Shown here piece by piece: positions 8,856-16,043 of a stretch of DNA of 64,000 nt. The position numbers and the translations under genes were made by a program. The notes beneath the pieces were generated by a model that saw only the letters and a list, made by a program, of their open reading frames with translations, had not been told where the DNA came from and searched no databases. This DNA comes from Nocardioides sp. W7 (GTDB lineage Bacteria; Actinomycetota; Actinomycetes; Propionibacteriales; Nocardioidaceae), in NCBI RefSeq assembly GCF_022919075.1, contig NZ_CP095078.1, forward strand, positions 1,054,001 through 1,118,000, read 5' to 3'. Numbering within the stretch: position 1 is the stretch's first letter; every line of letters starts with the position of its first letter.

Positions 8856-9634
8856 TTGAGCAACCAACTTGAGTGCCCCGACACCGTAACAACGTGAGCA
8901 GAACCAGGTACCGCACCCCGTCGCTCAATCTGATCGGAGGTCGCCCAAATCAACTTGTCAGGATGGGCCGTTACGGCCGCCTCGATGGCGGAGACTTGCG
9001 CATCTGAGAGGATCAACTCGTAGATGTCAGCGACAAGGAGTTCTGGACTTTTCGCGTAGTCGCTGTAGCGGATTGGTTCCAGATGCCTGCCGCAGTACTG
9101 AGGGTTCAAATACGGGAAGTCTGAAGCGTTTAGAAAGCCGCTGGCGATCAGTTCCTCGTGGAACTCTCGCTCAGGTGTGCATTCGCGCCCCAAGCCCGAG
9201 TCGAACCAGTTTAGAAATTTGATGAGGCGCTTGCCAGGGATGCGAATGCGCAGATCTCCATCGCTCGTTTGATCCACTGGGAGCAGGTCGTCATCCAGAA
9301 GCGCGAACTCGGACCGCAAGCCTGGCGCTGCCGAAGGAAAGAACTTGTAGACGCCGCCAATCGGCTGATACTGGCCTGGATATCTATTTCCTTGGATCAG
9401 CAAGTAGCGACCGGATGACCTTATCCTGAATAGGTAGGAGATCGAGATCCGAACCGACTGGTTGGGGTGCCTGATCATCTGACGCACGATGCTGCGGTGG
9501 TAGAACTCGGTGGGGACCGCTTCTGCCATAACGATCACTGCGCTGCCAGCTATGCCAATTAGTAGCCCTCCAACAATGCCGCCTGGCCCGAACAGGACGG
9601 CAATCCCGAGGCTAACGAGCGTTAGGAGCCCCAT
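8852..9634 (-). CDS. Two-TM protein with Nudix-like domain (SMODS-associated Nudix type)
   Basis: 260 residues. The first 40 contain two hydrophobic segments (LLTLVSLGIAVLF and GGLLIGIAGSAVIVM). The soluble part (about 70-260) begins SYLFRIRSSGRYLLIQGN, then PIGGVYKFF, and carries a degenerate Nudix box around REFHEELIASG. This resembles the Nudix domains found with SMODS nucleotidyltransferases and TM effectors in bacterial conflict systems. It converges with the reverse transcriptase and their stops overlap. I infer a membrane effector or sensor responding to a nucleotide or nucleic-acid signal. The domain call rests on pattern recognition. Confidence 0.6.
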   Translation of the reverse strand: MGLLTLVSLGIAVLFGPGGIVGGLLIGIAGSAVIVMAEAVPTEFYHRSIVRQMIRHPNQSVRISISYLFRIRSSGRYLLIQGNRYPGQYQPIGGVYKFFPSAAPGLRSEFALLDDDLLPVDQTSDGDLRIRIPGKRLIKFLNWFDSGLGRECTPEREFHEELIASGFLNASDFPYLNPQYCGRHLEPIRYSDYAKSPELLVADIYELILSDAQVSAIEAAVTAHPDKLIWATSDQIERRGAVPGSAHVVTVSGHSSWLLN

Positions 9635-9858
9635 CCGAACAATGACAGTGATTGTCCTACCTCCGCTCAGATATGCGAGAATGTCGCGTCATACTCGGTC
9701 ACCTTCGCATTTTCCGGCTCCGGCCATTTGGTCCAGCACTTGTGATGAGTTCTGGATGATCCGAGCCGGGCGATGGTGCAGGCTCTGCACGGTCGCGCCT
9801 GGTGTAGGTGCAGCTTTGGTAGTCACTCTGATCGGCTACCTCCACCCAGGTCATAGGA

Positions 9859-9962
9859 CGTCGCTTCCGTGTGCATCTTGGCGTATGCGGCCGGGGTCTG
9901 TCCGGTCAAACTGCGATGCGGCCGCGTCGTGTTGTACTCCTCGACTCAGTGGTCGACTACGG
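9859..9962 (-). pseudogene. Remnant of an integrase-core (IS3/IS481-like) transposase C-terminus
   Basis: On the minus strand a frame reads VVDH-stop-VEEYNTTRPHRSLTGQ and TPAAYAKMHTEA. This is the typical end of rve-type transposases (W-EEYN--RPH-SL-G-TPA). A TGA at 9946-9948 replaces the expected Trp. Nothing of the catalytic core remains. The remaining sequence from 9635 to 10236 shows no gene. Confidence 0.6.
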
Positions 9963-10236
9963 ACGGGACCTTCGAGCACCCAGTGGTCGACCGGGACTGC
10001 TGAAGGTTCGGTTGTCACCTTGACGTGCCCTACGCGCGGACGCGCGACGTGTGTGCGCCCACGGTCCGCTCAATTGTCACTTCCGCGGGCGTGCTGCGGC
10101 ACAGGTGGCCTAAGAGGCGGCCACGGAATCGCGCCCCGGCGAAACGCTGGGGTGCGAGTTTCGAGGAACCGAGGGCAGAGCGCGGTTGCGCGTGATGGTC
10201 TGACAGACCATCAGGATGAGTGGGAGGCGCGAGACC

Positions 10237-11694
10237 ATGGCAACGCCACAGGGCTGGTACGACGATCCGCAGGACCAGAGCATCATCCGTTGGTGGGACG
10301 GCCAGCAGTGGACGAGCCACACGAAGCCGAAGGCTCAGGCGACCCCGGCGCTCGCACCGGTTCAGCCGCCCCAACCTCAGCAGCCGGCCGCCCCGGCCGC
10401 GTCGTTCAAGGCGTCGAAGCCGAAACTCTTCGGCAAGGGCCAGGCCCTGGACGAGGCGCACGCCGAGATCGATCGACTTCGCGCCGAGCTCGCTCGCCTC
10501 GGGGCGATGGACATCGCCGACCTGCAGGCCGAGCGGGAGCGGCTGCAGGGTGAGGTCGCCGCGGCCGGGGAGCAACTCGCGGCGTCTCAGGTAGACGGGC
10601 AGCGTCAGCGTCAGGAGATCGAGTCCCAGCTGGCGGCGGCGCGGCGCATGGTCGTCGAGACCGAGGAGACCGCGATCCTGCAGGAGGTGGGGATCTACCG
10701 CTACCAGCACCCGCTCGACGACTCTGTCGCCTACCGCGCGGAACTGTCGCGGATCCAGGACCAGATCAAGGCGATGGTGAAGAAGGACGGCGGCGCCATC
10801 TCGGCGACGACCAGCTGGAACGTGAACGGCTCGGCGACCGAGGGTCGCAAGATGGTCAACGACATCTCGAAGCTGATGCTGCGCGCCTACAACGCCGAGG
10901 CCGACAACCTGGTGCGCTCGATGAAGCCGTACAAGCTCCAGTCCGCCACCGATCGTCTCGACAAGGTCGCGATGACGATCGAGAAACTCGGCCGATCGAT
11001 GAGCATCAAGGTCTCGGTGCCGTACCACCAGCTCCGGTGGCGCGAGCTGGAGCTGACCGCGGATTACCTGGAGAAGGTCGCCGAGGAGAAGGAGCGCGAT
11101 CGCGAGGAGCGGGAGCGGCTGCGCGAGGAGCGGAAGGTCGAGCAGGAGATCGAGCGCGAGCGTCAGCGCTTGCGCAAGGAGGAGCAGCAGTTCCGCCAGG
11201 CGATCGCTCAGCTCGCGGCCCAGGGCGACGCCGAGGGAGCCGCCCGCCTGCAGGCTCGGCTCGAAGGGGTCATTGGCGAGATCGAGGCCGTGGACTTCCG
11301 GGCCCGGACCCTGACCGCCGGACACGTGTACGTGATCTCCAACATCGGCTCCTTCGGCGAGGGCGTGCTGAAGATCGGCATGACCCGTCGCCTGGAGCCG
11401 ATGGACCGGGTCAAGGAGCTCGGTGACGCCTCGGTGCCGTTCATCTTCGACGTGCACGCGCTGTACTTCGCCGACAACGCCGTGCGGATCGAGCGCGAGA
11501 TGCATCAGCGGTTCGCCGATCGCCGCGTCAACCGCGTCAACAACCGCAAGGAGTTCTTCAAGGTCACCGCGGCCGAGGCCCGCGACGCGTTGACCGAGTT
11601 GTCCGGTGAGCTGATGACGTTCGTCGAAGAGCCCGAGGCGCTGGAGTACCGCCAAGGACTGCAGGGTGCGACGGCCGACACCAGTCTGGTCTGA
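10237..11694 (+). CDS. DUF2510-DUF4041-T5orf172 (GIY-YIG) protein
   Basis: 485 residues in three parts. Residues 1-30 are a DUF2510 motif (QGWYDDPQD...RWWDGQQWT). A charged coiled coil and DUF4041 region span about 65-350. A GIY-YIG-like T5orf172/MUG113 domain covers about 360-460 (GHVYVISNIGSFGEGVLKIGM, then FADNAVRIEREMHQRF and NRKEFFKV). ATG at 10237 has GGGAGGCG upstream. An ATG 21 nt earlier is less well placed. The DUF4041/GIY-YIG pairing is common in phages and islands, and a DNA-processing or nuclease role is plausible. Its stop overlaps the next start (TGATG). Confidence 0.85.
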   Translation: MATPQGWYDDPQDQSIIRWWDGQQWTSHTKPKAQATPALAPVQPPQPQQPAAPAASFKASKPKLFGKGQALDEAHAEIDRLRAELARLGAMDIADLQAERERLQGEVAAAGEQLAASQVDGQRQRQEIESQLAAARRMVVETEETAILQEVGIYRYQHPLDDSVAYRAELSRIQDQIKAMVKKDGGAISATTSWNVNGSATEGRKMVNDISKLMLRAYNAEADNLVRSMKPYKLQSATDRLDKVAMTIEKLGRSMSIKVSVPYHQLRWRELELTADYLEKVAEEKERDREERERLREERKVEQEIERERQRLRKEEQQFRQAIAQLAAQGDAEGAARLQARLEGVIGEIEAVDFRARTLTAGHVYVISNIGSFGEGVLKIGMTRRLEPMDRVKELGDASVPFIFDVHALYFADNAVRIEREMHQRFADRRVNRVNNRKEFFKVTAAEARDALTELSGELMTFVEEPEALEYRQGLQGATADTSLV

Positions 11695-12389
11695 TGGTGG
11701 ACCTACGTGCCGTGACAGATCGCCTGCAGACCCTCTCCCACGAGTTGCGCAGCGAGTTGGCATTCATCCCGAGCCGCGGGGGAGTGGCTGACCGCAGACG
11801 AGTCGAGGCCACGGTGCTGGTGGCGTCTTGCTTGGGTAAGGACCACTACCTCGTCGACAAGCTGGAGAACTGGGTCTCCTTCTCCGCAGCAAACCGGTTC
11901 GCACGTACCAGTCCGGTCGACGAGCTCTGTGGATACGTCGACGCCGCGGTTGCCCTGATCGACAGCGACGGCTTGTCCCCGAGGCGAATGCCGACCTGCG
12001 ACCCCGAGCTCTGGGTCCACGTCGAGCCACTCGTCGAGAGCGCCATCTGGGACAAGATCCCTTCAACGGTTGTGACGTTCGTGGAGGACTGGTTCCGCCG
12101 AACGGCCGGAGACCCTCCGAACAAGAAGGGCGGGAAGCTGTACGGGTCGGGCCTGTTCGCCGAGATCCTTCGACCTGGCGGATCGTTCTCACTCGGAGCC
12201 GACCCGAGCGAGATGGAGGGTTGGCGTGACCTGGGTGTCGGCCTCGCCAAGGCGGTCGGCAACGGCCACCGGCACACGATCAATACTCGTGATGACGCTG
12301 AGCAGCTGGCGTGGAACGTGATCGGACTCGGGAGCCTGCTGATCTCCGAGATGCGCCGCACGCACGGCGCAACGACGACATCGAGCTGA
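11694..12389 (+). CDS. Ymh-like (TIGR02391-type) protein, coupled to the GIY-YIG gene
   Basis: 231 residues. The C-terminal 100 residues (YGSGLFAEIL, then SLGADPSEMEGWRDLGVGLA, ending in a helical ISEMRRTH tail) resemble the Ymh family found in prophages and restriction/abortive islands. The conserved RNP-H of that family reads VGNGHRH here. The N-terminal half is helical and unassigned. Its ATG shares a base with the upstream stop, so it is translationally coupled to the DUF4041 protein. Function unknown. A role in the same process as its partner is inferred. Confidence 0.55.
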   Translation: MVDLRAVTDRLQTLSHELRSELAFIPSRGGVADRRRVEATVLVASCLGKDHYLVDKLENWVSFSAANRFARTSPVDELCGYVDAAVALIDSDGLSPRRMPTCDPELWVHVEPLVESAIWDKIPSTVVTFVEDWFRRTAGDPPNKKGGKLYGSGLFAEILRPGGSFSLGADPSEMEGWRDLGVGLAKAVGNGHRHTINTRDDAEQLAWNVIGLGSLLISEMRRTHGATTTSS

Positions 12390-12528
12390 GGCGTCAGCCC
12401 GACGTGCGTCGGTAGAGGAGCAGCAACGGGGCGGTGATGGTCCCGACGATGGTCTCGATCCGGTCCGCCTGCAGGCCGCCGGATCGCGAGCTGATGGCGG
12501 CCACCAGACCGGGCCTTCTGTGGGCACA

Positions 12529-12551
12529 CTCCGGGCACACTGTGGGCACAG
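12529..12551. repeat. 23-bp direct repeat, left copy (possible integrase arm site)
   Basis: A 23-bp sequence containing CCGGGCACACTGTGGGCACAG is identical to 12782-12804. Three GGGCACA units run from 12521 to 12551. The two copies bracket the tRNA-Arg fragment and its terminator, as recombinase arm-type sites do around an attachment core. Confidence 0.6.
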
Positions 12552-12636
12552 TCGACTGAATCAATCGGAATTGATCGGAACTGTTTTCGCAGGTCAGATG
12601 TGGTGTGGGGTATCGCCAGGAGGCGGTAGGGACTCC

Positions 12637-12678
12637 CTACGGATCAGAAGGTTTGGGGTTCGAATCCCTACAGGCGCA
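12637..12678 (+). other. tRNA-Arg (ACG) 3' fragment: probable attachment site (att)
   Basis: From the anticodon loop (CTACGGA) onward the sequence matches an actinobacterial tRNA-Arg(ACG): GGATCAGAAGG, variable loop, TGGGG-TTCGAAT-CCCTA T-arm, then the 3' acceptor strand CAGGCGC plus A. No matching D-arm, 5' anticodon stem or 5' acceptor is present upstream, so this is not a functional tRNA. Such fragments are left when an element integrates into the 3' half of a tRNA gene. The intact, reconstituted tRNA should lie on the other side of the element, outside this window. Confidence 0.7.
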
Positions 12679-12687
12679 CAGCAGTTC

Positions 12688-12721
12688 AAAACCCCAGGTC
12701 AGCGCGCTGACCTGGGGTTTT
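12688..12721 (+). terminator. Perfect 34-nt palindromic terminator following the tRNA fragment
   Basis: AAAACCCCAGGTCAGC (12688-12703) and GCTGACCTGGGGTTTT (12706-12721) form an uninterrupted hairpin ending in a T run, 9 nt after the tRNA-like 3' end. It is probably the original tRNA terminator, implying that native sequence lies to the right and the inserted element to the left. Confidence 0.85.
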
Positions 12722-12781
12722 GTCCATTTCTGGGCGTGCGAGGACGATCGATCGGGACAGGCCAGATCGGGCCGAACTCAG

Positions 12782-12804
12782 CTCCGGGCACACTGTGGGC
12801 ACAG
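12782..12804. repeat. 23-bp direct repeat, right copy
   Basis: Identical to 12529-12551. The sequence from here to 13249 shows no convincing gene on either strand. Confidence 0.6.
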
Positions 12805-13249
12805 ATCGTCCGCGACACAGCCTCCTGAACTGAGGTCGCGAAGGGCGACGAACATGTGTTCGGGGGTCGCGATCGGCGCCGATCCCGTCCGCGCATGCCT
12901 AGGTCGGTCGGCGTCTGCTACCCGCTTCCGGGGCGGTAGGCAAAGGCTTCCAGTCGCGGATAGATCACCTAGGGCCAGCTCATTCGCGGTGCAAAGACGC
13001 ACCCGTGAGCCCACGACGAGTGCCATGAGCGCGCGTTTTCGCGCGCGGCAGGCGCGGGATAGAGATGAGCCCGCCACTCGTTCATGAACGATCGTCGACC
13101 ACCGGCGCGTTTCGCGTCCTTCCTGGCGCGATTGGATCTGGCGAATGAGCGTGTTCATCGGCAGGGTGGGCCTTGCGGTGTTCACGGCCACCGACCGTCG
13201 AGCTGACCCGGCGGCCGTATCGCGACCGGATGTACCTGGGGAGACTCTG

Positions 13250-13972
13250 TTGCTTCATACTGGGCATGTGGACGCGAAGCCCTATGATGCACTTGCAGGC
13301 GAATACTACGACGCCGCCCATAAGACGTCGCGGAATTTCGACGCGACAACGATCGATGCTGTCGCCACTCTCCAGCATGACTTGCCGACGGGGAAGGTGC
13401 TAGAGGTCGGGGCTGGTCGCGGTCGCGCCAATGAGTTCTTAAACATCGACTCGAATCGCATCGTTCAATTGGACAACTCTGCCGCAATGTTGCGTCTCCA
13501 GCCGCGCGAGGCGTCGCTAGTGCGTGTGTTGAACGATGCCGAGAGCCTACCGTTTCCTGATGGCGAATTTAGCGTTGTCTTGGCCTTCCTATGTGATCCA
13601 TTCTTGGGGCTCAATTTCTTGAGCGAAGCTCGGCGCGTACTGACGTCGGGAGGCGTGCTATTGGGAACAACGCCGAGCGAAGTTTGGGGTCGGGCTCTCA
13701 GGGGGAAATTGGATGTCGACCAGATGGAGACGCGATTTATGCTCCGTACTGGAAGCATCGCAAAAGTTCCCTCGGCGCTCTACTCTGTATCTCAGTTGAA
13801 ACTCATGCTCGAGGCCGCAGGTTTCGATCCGACAAGCATTAAGATCAGTTCGTATAGCCTTCCGGAAGGCGTCCAGCCAGTTTCTGCAGATGTTACTTCT
13901 CCGGCCGAGCAACTCGGACTGTCGCCATACCGGTTGCCGATACTGGACCTTTTTGAGGCTCGGGCCGTGTAA
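13250..13972 (+). CDS. Class I SAM-dependent methyltransferase
   Basis: 240 residues with a Rossmann-type methyltransferase core: motif I VLEVGAGRGRA, motif II-like VQLDNSAAML, DAESLPFPDGEFSVVLAF (motif IV region) and LSEARRVLTSGGVLLGT (post-motif). This is the ubiE/type 11 pattern. TTG at 13250 has GGGGAG six nt upstream. GTG at 13268 is an alternative. AT-richer codons (AAT, TTT, ATT) set it and the next gene apart from their neighbours and suggest separate acquisition. The stop overlaps the following start (TAATG). Substrate unknown. Confidence 0.8.
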   Translation: MLHTGHVDAKPYDALAGEYYDAAHKTSRNFDATTIDAVATLQHDLPTGKVLEVGAGRGRANEFLNIDSNRIVQLDNSAAMLRLQPREASLVRVLNDAESLPFPDGEFSVVLAFLCDPFLGLNFLSEARRVLTSGGVLLGTTPSEVWGRALRGKLDVDQMETRFMLRTGSIAKVPSALYSVSQLKLMLEAAGFDPTSIKISSYSLPEGVQPVSADVTSPAEQLGLSPYRLPILDLFEARAV

Positions 13973-14751
13973 TGCCACCATCGATTCTCGGCGATTTGCC
14001 TCGACGCCAACGCTATAGGGTTTACGCTCGTTTCGTTGCTATCCTCGCCGGCGCGCTGGGTGCGTATGCCTTCTCCGTACTGGTGCAGGAAAATGAATAC
14101 TTGTGGGCGGTGATCCCCGCTGTGGTGCTTGCGCTGGCGACCGTCGCCGAGTTCGCTGTTACAGACCTGCTTCTGGACAAGAGATTTCCGCCGGAAAGTG
14201 CTGCACTCCTGGACCGCTTGCAGCAGAAGCTCACCACGACGAATATTCACGATGCGATCGTCGATTCACTGAATAATTGCGTACGCGGGTTTCGTGGTTG
14301 CGATCCATCAAAAATAAGTTCGACTCTCCATCTGCGCGTGGACGTTCTCCCAGATTCGGATTCCGGAGCTGTTCCGTCGCTTATCCAGGTCTCCGCGTAC
14401 ACGAGAAAGTCGCTTGGTGGGCGGAGGTGGCGGGTTCTCAACCCTGCGGTCGGACTGGTGGGGCGATGCCTTCGACTCAATGATATCGTTTGGGTGAACT
14501 TTCGCGATCGTTCGGAATATGACCACCGAATGGTTTCTGAGTTTGGTTTTTCTTCCGACGAGGTTCAGCGTCACACCACCAGTGCGCGCTCATACTTGGC
14601 CTCCCCGCTTCGGGATGAAAAGCAGATCGTCGGTGTATTGTACTTCTTCTCGACTGAGCCGCAGGTCTTTCCGGTTGCGGCAGATCTCGTTGAACTGGAG
14701 CGAACGGGCCAAGATGTACTTCGTTTGCTCCGCGTCGCGAGAATTCTTTAG
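13972..14751 (+). CDS. Two-TM protein with GAF-like domain
   Basis: 259 residues. Two hydrophobic segments (about 22-42 and 46-64) are followed by a soluble domain whose end (ARSYLASPLRDEKQIVGVLYFF) has the strand-helix pattern of GAF sensor domains. The first base of ATG is the last base of the methyltransferase stop, so the pair forms a coupled operon. Codon use is AT-richer than the surroundings. There is no kinase, cyclase or HTH output domain, so it would act as a membrane sensor or effector. Function unknown. Confidence 0.6.
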   Translation: MPPSILGDLPRRQRYRVYARFVAILAGALGAYAFSVLVQENEYLWAVIPAVVLALATVAEFAVTDLLLDKRFPPESAALLDRLQQKLTTTNIHDAIVDSLNNCVRGFRGCDPSKISSTLHLRVDVLPDSDSGAVPSLIQVSAYTRKSLGGRRWRVLNPAVGLVGRCLRLNDIVWVNFRDRSEYDHRMVSEFGFSSDEVQRHTTSARSYLASPLRDEKQIVGVLYFFSTEPQVFPVAADLVELERTGQDVLRLLRVARIL

Positions 14752-14900
14752 CCTAGGTTTCCCAAGTGAAACACGCCAAGGCGAAGGGTTAGGCCAGAGG
14801 CCTTGCAGTGAAGTGCGCGGATGCCGGGCCGCGAAGTCCGCAATTCGCTACGGCACGTCGCCATCGCCAACGCGTCGACGCGGGCGTTCCACCCCGCGAC

Positions 14901-14975
14901 GCTCAGGTGGCCCGGAACGCCGACCGGCGCACGACAGAGCGCTACGACCGCGCCCGCGGCAACCCCAACAGACAC
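14901..14975 (+). pseudogene. Scrap of a tyrosine-recombinase C-terminus
   Basis: A short frame reads AQVARNADRRTTERYDRARG then NPNRH. This matches the end of XerC/D-like phage integrases (Q---GH-DPRTT-RYDRAR---DRH), including the nucleophile-region Tyr, but with the GH replaced. No upstream integrase sequence is recognisable. The rest of 14752-15245 (about 490 bp) shows no gene. Confidence 0.45.
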
Positions 14976-15245
14976 CGACGCATTCGCCATTCCGCGGTCG
15001 AGTGGCACGAGCCAGTTCGGGGCGGCTCACGCGCGGCACCTCCTGCGACTCGCCCGCCGAGTTGGTGATGTGCGTGGATTCCAGCGACCTTCGCGATCCC
15101 GGTGACCATCCAGTGGGAGCCGCTCCGGCTGAGGGGACTGCCCGAGATCGCTCGAAGGCTTTGGAGATCTAGGACGCGCACTTCGGGACCTCGACCCTGC
15201 GATAAATTGGCCCGCGACCTCCCCGCCCCCGTTAGCCTCTCGGTC

Positions 15246-15746
15246 ATGTCGAGCGCTCCTGGGTGGATCAGTTACGCGGCGCTCGGTCTGTCGTCGGGGT
15301 CGCTGCTTGTGTCGGGGTTAGCATTCCGGGCGGGTGGGCCCAGCCTTCGGCTTCGCGCGGTGCCGGTCGCTAAGGACGCTGAGGACAACCCCTTCGCAGA
15401 CGGTTCGGCCGTACTGCTTACGGTCAGCAACGCCGGGCGGGCGGCCATCTCCGTCCAAACCTTCTGGGTCACGCCGTACGGCGAGCGGTCGCCCTTGCTC
15501 CCCGTCCAGGACGTCAGTGGCCCCACGCTGCCGTTCCGCCTGGAAGCCCACGCTGCGGTGTCGTGGTATGCCGACGCATTGCCCTCTGCCCGCGCCTATG
15601 ACAGTCGGCTCCGTGGTGGTCTCACACCGAACTCGTCTTGGTCGTCCCAGTTTCGTTTCACCCTGGTCGCGGGAAACGGAAAGCGCACACACCAGCGCGG
15701 GACGTTCGATGCGCTGCGGATCATCGCGGACGACTCCCTCCTGTAG
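15246..15746 (+). CDS. Small membrane-anchored protein of unknown function
   Basis: 166 residues. One N-terminal hydrophobic segment (WISYAALGLSSGSLLVSGLAF) is followed by a predicted beta-rich domain (VLLTVSNAGRAAISVQTFWV ... FRLEAHAAVSWY). This resembles small actinobacterial membrane proteins with an Ig-like extracytoplasmic or cytosolic domain, but I do not recognise the family. ATG at 15246 is chosen because it leaves the TM at the N-terminus. Its last codons (LRIIADDSLL) are duplicated at 17823 by the adjacent transposition. Confidence 0.6.
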   Translation: MSSAPGWISYAALGLSSGSLLVSGLAFRAGGPSLRLRAVPVAKDAEDNPFADGSAVLLTVSNAGRAAISVQTFWVTPYGERSPLLPVQDVSGPTLPFRLEAHAAVSWYADALPSARAYDSRLRGGLTPNSSWSSQFRFTLVAGNGKRTHQRGTFDALRIIADDSLL

Positions 15747-16043
15747 TCCGCCTGCACCGGGCCACCGAGTCGTCACCTTCGCGGCCGCCCGCCCGGAGGA
15801 CCCGCCGCTCTTTCGGGTGCTGTCATCGCAGGTTCTCGGAGCCCCATTCTGGGCGCATAGGGCTACCGACCCAGGTCTGATCGGCGAGGCCGCCGAGTCA
15901 GGAGCTCGACCTCTTTGGTGTAGGTCGTGTCGGCTCGTCCCGCCTAGCAGAGCTCGGCAACGTCGGTGCTGTGGCCGGCCCAGTCGGAGGCGAGGTAGAT
16001 GCTGATGCCGGACCCCTTGGTGGGGAAGGTGCGCTTCTTCAGG
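15710..16043. repeat. 334-bp target-site duplication of the IS1634 element, left copy
   Basis: Identical base for base to 17823-18156 by direct reading. It contains the 3' end of the 166-residue gene, the intergenic spacer and the start of the decayed integrase. It diverges exactly where the element begins (…CTTCTTCAGG then CCTG). Confidence 0.9.
15944..16043 (-). pseudogene. Integrase remnant, left half produced by target duplication
   Basis: The minus-strand frame encodes GISIYLASDWAGHSTDVAELC and then a stop, the C-terminus of cassette copy B integrase. Its 5' part was separated by the IS1634 insertion. It is identical to the corresponding part of 18057-18269. Confidence 0.8.

Noticed and set aside
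12394..12502. A 35-residue minus-strand peptide starting with GTG
   Set aside because: No family match or ribosome-binding site, and it lies in repeat-rich spacer.
12600..12680. An intact tRNA gene
   Set aside because: Only the anticodon loop to the acceptor end is present. The upstream sequence cannot form the D-arm, the 5' anticodon strand or the 5' acceptor strand.
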